Shown one piece after another: positions 61,639-64,000 of a stretch of 64,000 bases of DNA. The notes below the pieces were generated by a model. That model was not told the origin of the DNA. It searched no databases and worked only from the letters and a program-made list of their open reading frames with translations. Position 1 is the stretch's first letter, and each line of letters opens with the position of its first letter. This DNA comes from Marinobacter alexandrii (lineage in GTDB: Bacteria > Bacteroidota > Bacteroidia > Cytophagales > Cyclobacteriaceae): contig JBDWTN010000007.1 of NCBI GenBank assembly GCA_039984955.1, forward strand, positions 930,001 through 994,000, read 5' to 3'. The position numbers and the translations under genes are program-made.

Positions 61639-63339
61639 ATGAAATATATCAAACTTGTCATTCTCGTTCTTTTAATAGTCGGATGTGAGGCAAAACAGTC
61701 ATATTCACCTCCTAAACAAACTATTGGTCCTTTGGGTGAAGAGGCAATGGTATCATCTGCACATCCAATAGCCACGAAAGTGGGTGTAGAAGTTCTCAAA
61801 AGTGGTGGAAATGCATTTGATGCCGCTCTTGCCGTGAAGTTTGCATTGGCCGTTGTATTTCCTCGAGCTGGAAATATTGGAGGTGGTGGTTTTGCGCTGT
61901 ATCGAACGAACGATGGCAGCACTGGCTCCTTAGATTTTAGGGAAAAAGCTCCTCTGATGGGAGATCGCGACATGTATCTGGACTCTTTAGGAAACGTGAT
62001 AGCTGGATTAAGTACTGTCGGCCACAAAGCGGCAGGAGTTCCTGGATCTGTTGATGGAATTTTAAAGCTTCATGAAAAATTCGGAACTAAACCGCTAACA
62101 GAGCTCATACAACCTGCTATTGATTTAGCAGAAAGTGGATTTGCGATCACTCAAGATCAAGCAGATGAATTCAATGCCAAGCGCGAAGTTTTTATTGAAG
62201 TAAATGGATCAGATTTCTTCCTTGCGAAGAAGCAATCCTGGAAATTTGGTGATACTATAAAGTTTAATGAACTCGCTAGCACACTTACACGAATACGAGA
62301 TTTTGGAAGGACAGGGTTTTATGAAGGGGTAGTCGCCGATCATATCGTCACAGAAATGAAAAGAGGTGCTGGTTTAATATCGAAAGAGGATTTAAAGAAT
62401 TACACATCCAAATGGAGAGATCCTATTATGGGATCCTACAGAGGACATAAGATCATCTCCATGCCTCCTCCTTCGAGTGGTGGGATAGCTTTGATTCAAC
62501 TCCTACAAGGAGCAGAGCAATATGACATCAAAAGTATGGGGCACAACACTGCCCAGACCATTCATTTGTTAACTGAACTTGAACGACGTGTATATGCTGA
62601 TAGAGCCACTCATTTGGGAGATCCTGATTTCTATGAAGTTCCTATAAACATGCTACTTAGCCCCGAATATAACAGGGACCGTTTCTCCACCATTTCGCTG
62701 GATGAAAAAACAGATTCACAGGAAATCAAAGAAGGTAACGTGGAAATTATTGAAAGTGTAGAGACCACCCATTTTTCCATAGTTGATCCTGAAGGAAGTG
62801 CAGTTTCCATAACAACGACATTGAATGCTTTCTTTGGATGCAAGGTATATGTAAAGGGCGCGGGGTTTTTTCTGAATAATGAAATGGATGATTTCAGCTC
62901 TAAACCAGGAATTCCAAATCAATTTGGATTGGTTGGGGGAGAGGCCAATGCTATCGCTCCGCAAAAACGCATGCTCAGCAGTATGACTCCAACCATCATC
63001 GAGAAAGATGGAAAACTTAAGATGGTATTGGGTACTCCGGGAGGATCTACCATTATTACTTCCGTATTTCAAACTACACTAAATGTCATAGACCATGGCA
63101 TGGGTATGCAAGATGCTGTGAATGCTACTCGAACACATAGCCAATGGCTTCCTGATAGGATTCTGATCGAAGAACGACCAATTGATAGCTTGGCAATTGA
63201 AGAGTTGAAGGAAATGGGACATTCTGTTGAAAGAAGAAGATCAATGGGTAGAATGGATTGTATCCTTGTGAGAGAAGATGGTAAACTTGAGGGTGGAGCT
63301 GATTCTTCCAGAGGAGATAATTACGCAAAAGGATTTTAA
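61639..63339 (+). CDS. ggt: gamma-glutamyltransferase, lipoprotein
   Basis: An N-terminal nucleophile hydrolase that transfers or hydrolyses the gamma-glutamyl group of glutathione-like peptides in the periplasm. A lipoprotein signal ends at LLIVGC. Large-subunit motifs include GGNAFDAALAVKFALAVVFP and GNIGGGGFALYR; the self-cleavage site and nucleophile Thr are at VETTHFSIVD (Thr about 376), and the small subunit has TLNAFFG and MLSSMTPTI. Length (566 aa) is normal. It is followed 16 bases later by the DinB-like gene. Confidence 0.96.
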   Translation: MKYIKLVILVLLIVGCEAKQSYSPPKQTIGPLGEEAMVSSAHPIATKVGVEVLKSGGNAFDAALAVKFALAVVFPRAGNIGGGGFALYRTNDGSTGSLDFREKAPLMGDRDMYLDSLGNVIAGLSTVGHKAAGVPGSVDGILKLHEKFGTKPLTELIQPAIDLAESGFAITQDQADEFNAKREVFIEVNGSDFFLAKKQSWKFGDTIKFNELASTLTRIRDFGRTGFYEGVVADHIVTEMKRGAGLISKEDLKNYTSKWRDPIMGSYRGHKIISMPPPSSGGIALIQLLQGAEQYDIKSMGHNTAQTIHLLTELERRVYADRATHLGDPDFYEVPINMLLSPEYNRDRFSTISLDEKTDSQEIKEGNVEIIESVETTHFSIVDPEGSAVSITTTLNAFFGCKVYVKGAGFFLNNEMDDFSSKPGIPNQFGLVGGEANAIAPQKRMLSSMTPTIIEKDGKLKMVLGTPGGSTIITSVFQTTLNVIDHGMGMQDAVNATRTHSQWLPDRILIEERPIDSLAIEELKEMGHSVERRRSMGRMDCILVREDGKLEGGADSSRGDNYAKGF

Positions 63340-63355
63340 CTAATAAATTTAACTC

Positions 63356-63913
63356 ATGAGAAAAATTTCTTTCACTCTAATCGTGCTTCTTATTGCCGGA
63401 AGCATCCATGCTCAAAATGTCATAAAACCCGCCAAAGGGTATAGTGATGATATTGGCAACATGATCACCATGCTTGATGATTTAAAAGGAAGAGTAACCA
63501 GAAGTGTATCTAATCTAGATCAGACTGGAACCGATTTTTTGCTTGATGATAATGCCAACAGAATAGGCTCTATGATCATGCATTTAGCTGCAACTGAGGT
63601 ATACTATCAGAAATACACATTTGAAGGTAGAGGCTTCAATGATGAAGAAAACAAAAAATGGGATGCAGCACTCAGCCTTGGGGATAAAGGAAGAGAAAAT
63701 CTCAAAGGCCAACCAATTTCCTACTACTTGGAAATCTGGGATGATGTACGTTCAAAAACGAAAGAGCTTCTAAAAGAAAAAGATGACAAATGGTTCTCTA
63801 AAAAAGCTTTGAGCGGCTCAATGAACAATCACTGGGCATGGTATCATGTGATGGAACATCAAGCGAACCATATGGGTCAGATAAGGTTGATTTTAGGCCG
63901 AATACCTGACTAA
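63356..63913 (+). CDS. exported DinB-like protein
   Basis: A 185-residue four-helix-bundle protein of the DinB/YfiT superfamily with a signal peptide (ISFTLIVLLIAGSIHAQN). The metal-binding His triad appears as MIMHLAATEVYY and HVMEHQANHMGQIRLILG. Most DinB proteins are cytoplasmic thiol-dependent enzymes, so the exported form is notable, though common in Bacteroidota. The substrate is unknown. A terminator follows 9 bases after the stop. Confidence 0.88.
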   Translation: MRKISFTLIVLLIAGSIHAQNVIKPAKGYSDDIGNMITMLDDLKGRVTRSVSNLDQTGTDFLLDDNANRIGSMIMHLAATEVYYQKYTFEGRGFNDEENKKWDAALSLGDKGRENLKGQPISYYLEIWDDVRSKTKELLKEKDDKWFSKKALSGSMNNHWAWYHVMEHQANHMGQIRLILGRIPD

Positions 63914-63922
63914 CACAAGAAC

Positions 63923-63958
63923 GAGGTTCTCTTATTGAGAATCTCTTTTATTTCTTTC
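63923..63958 (+). terminator. rho-independent terminator of the ggt-dinB unit
   Basis: GAGGTTCTC-TTATT-GAGAATCTC (63923-63945; one G-U pair) followed by a TTTTATTTCTTT run ends the plus-strand operon. Confidence 0.8.
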
Positions 63959-64000
63959 TTCCTCCATTTTCTCCCTTTCTATTTCCAAAATTTCATACAT

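Noticed and set aside
61557-62027. Minus-strand frame of 156 codons opposite the start of ggt
   Set aside because: The plus strand carries a clear lipoprotein signal and GGT motifs; the minus translation shows no domain.
1-64000. CRISPR arrays, tRNA or rRNA genes, prophage or integrative-element modules
   Set aside because: No regular direct repeats, cloverleaf-like segments, integrase or phage structural genes were seen; the only mobile element found is the RAYT unit.

Overview
The window is chromosomal DNA from a Bacteroidota bacterium, most likely a marine member of the Cytophagales (Fulvivirga/Reichenbachiella/Ekhidna-like; the family is an inference). The evidence is AT-rich DNA, TAnnTTTG promoter elements with almost no Shine-Dalgarno sequences, an Oar-type TonB-dependent receptor, OstA-like and DUF4835 envelope proteins, an RPB6-like omega subunit and many short secreted beta-barrel proteins. 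I saw no rRNA, tRNA, CRISPR array or prophage. Most of the window is dense core genome; the only clearly mobile region is about 52.9-56.3 kb.

Layout. 1-9.7 kb: a 5'-truncated S41 peptidase, a chemoreceptor, a DUF885 metallopeptidase-like protein, der with a SprT-like protein, an orphan ParA and an unknown protein. 9.8-18.1 kb (minus strand): an Oar-like TonB receptor, then the tightly packed set miaA - glycosyltransferase - Gfo/Idh/MocA dehydrogenase - amino-sugar kinase - murQ, in which three successive junctions have 8-base ATGnnTAA overlaps. 18.1-24.3 kb (plus): a hybrid histidine kinase, a lone receiver, a small unknown protein, a PhnP-like hydrolase and an RqcH/NFACT protein. 24.7-29.6 kb: small CBU_0592-like and YwbE proteins, a CPA2 antiporter, a MacB-like permease and tilS. 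29.6-38.8 kb (plus): envelope and housekeeping genes ostA-like, bamD, rpoZ, coaBC, DUF4835, recN, fabI, an unknown secreted protein and ispE.

38.9-52.9 kb: an atypical SDR with a Cys4 site, a membrane-bound AraC regulator, an S41 lipoprotein, a SulP transporter and an MDR oxidoreductase; then the minus-strand series tgt - lptF/lptG-like - eamA - ybjQ - serine hydrolase; then a glycosyltransferase overlapping an ECF sigma factor. 52.9-56.9 kb: rsmG, which lacks a canonical start codon and is preceded by REP-like hairpins; a REP-flanked tyrosine transposase (RAYT) next to the truncated 3' end of a beta-barrel gene; two tandem secreted paralogues of an unrecognised family; and two outer-membrane beta-barrel genes. 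57-64 kb: a sirtuin without its zinc cysteines, an NTF2-like protein, an ACMSD-like amidohydrolase, a TPR protein, an unknown protein, a tiny lipoprotein, gamma-glutamyltransferase and a DinB-like protein.

Functional themes are envelope biogenesis (BamD, OstA/LptA-like, LptF/G-like, beta-barrels), tRNA modification (MiaA, TilS, Tgt) and wall-sugar recycling (kinase plus MurQ). The strongest leads are the RAYT/REP insertion and its barrel pseudogene, the tandem secreted paralogues, the missing rsmG start, the 26-base palindrome giving two convergent proteins the same last four residues, and the inverted repeat over the fabI promoter.
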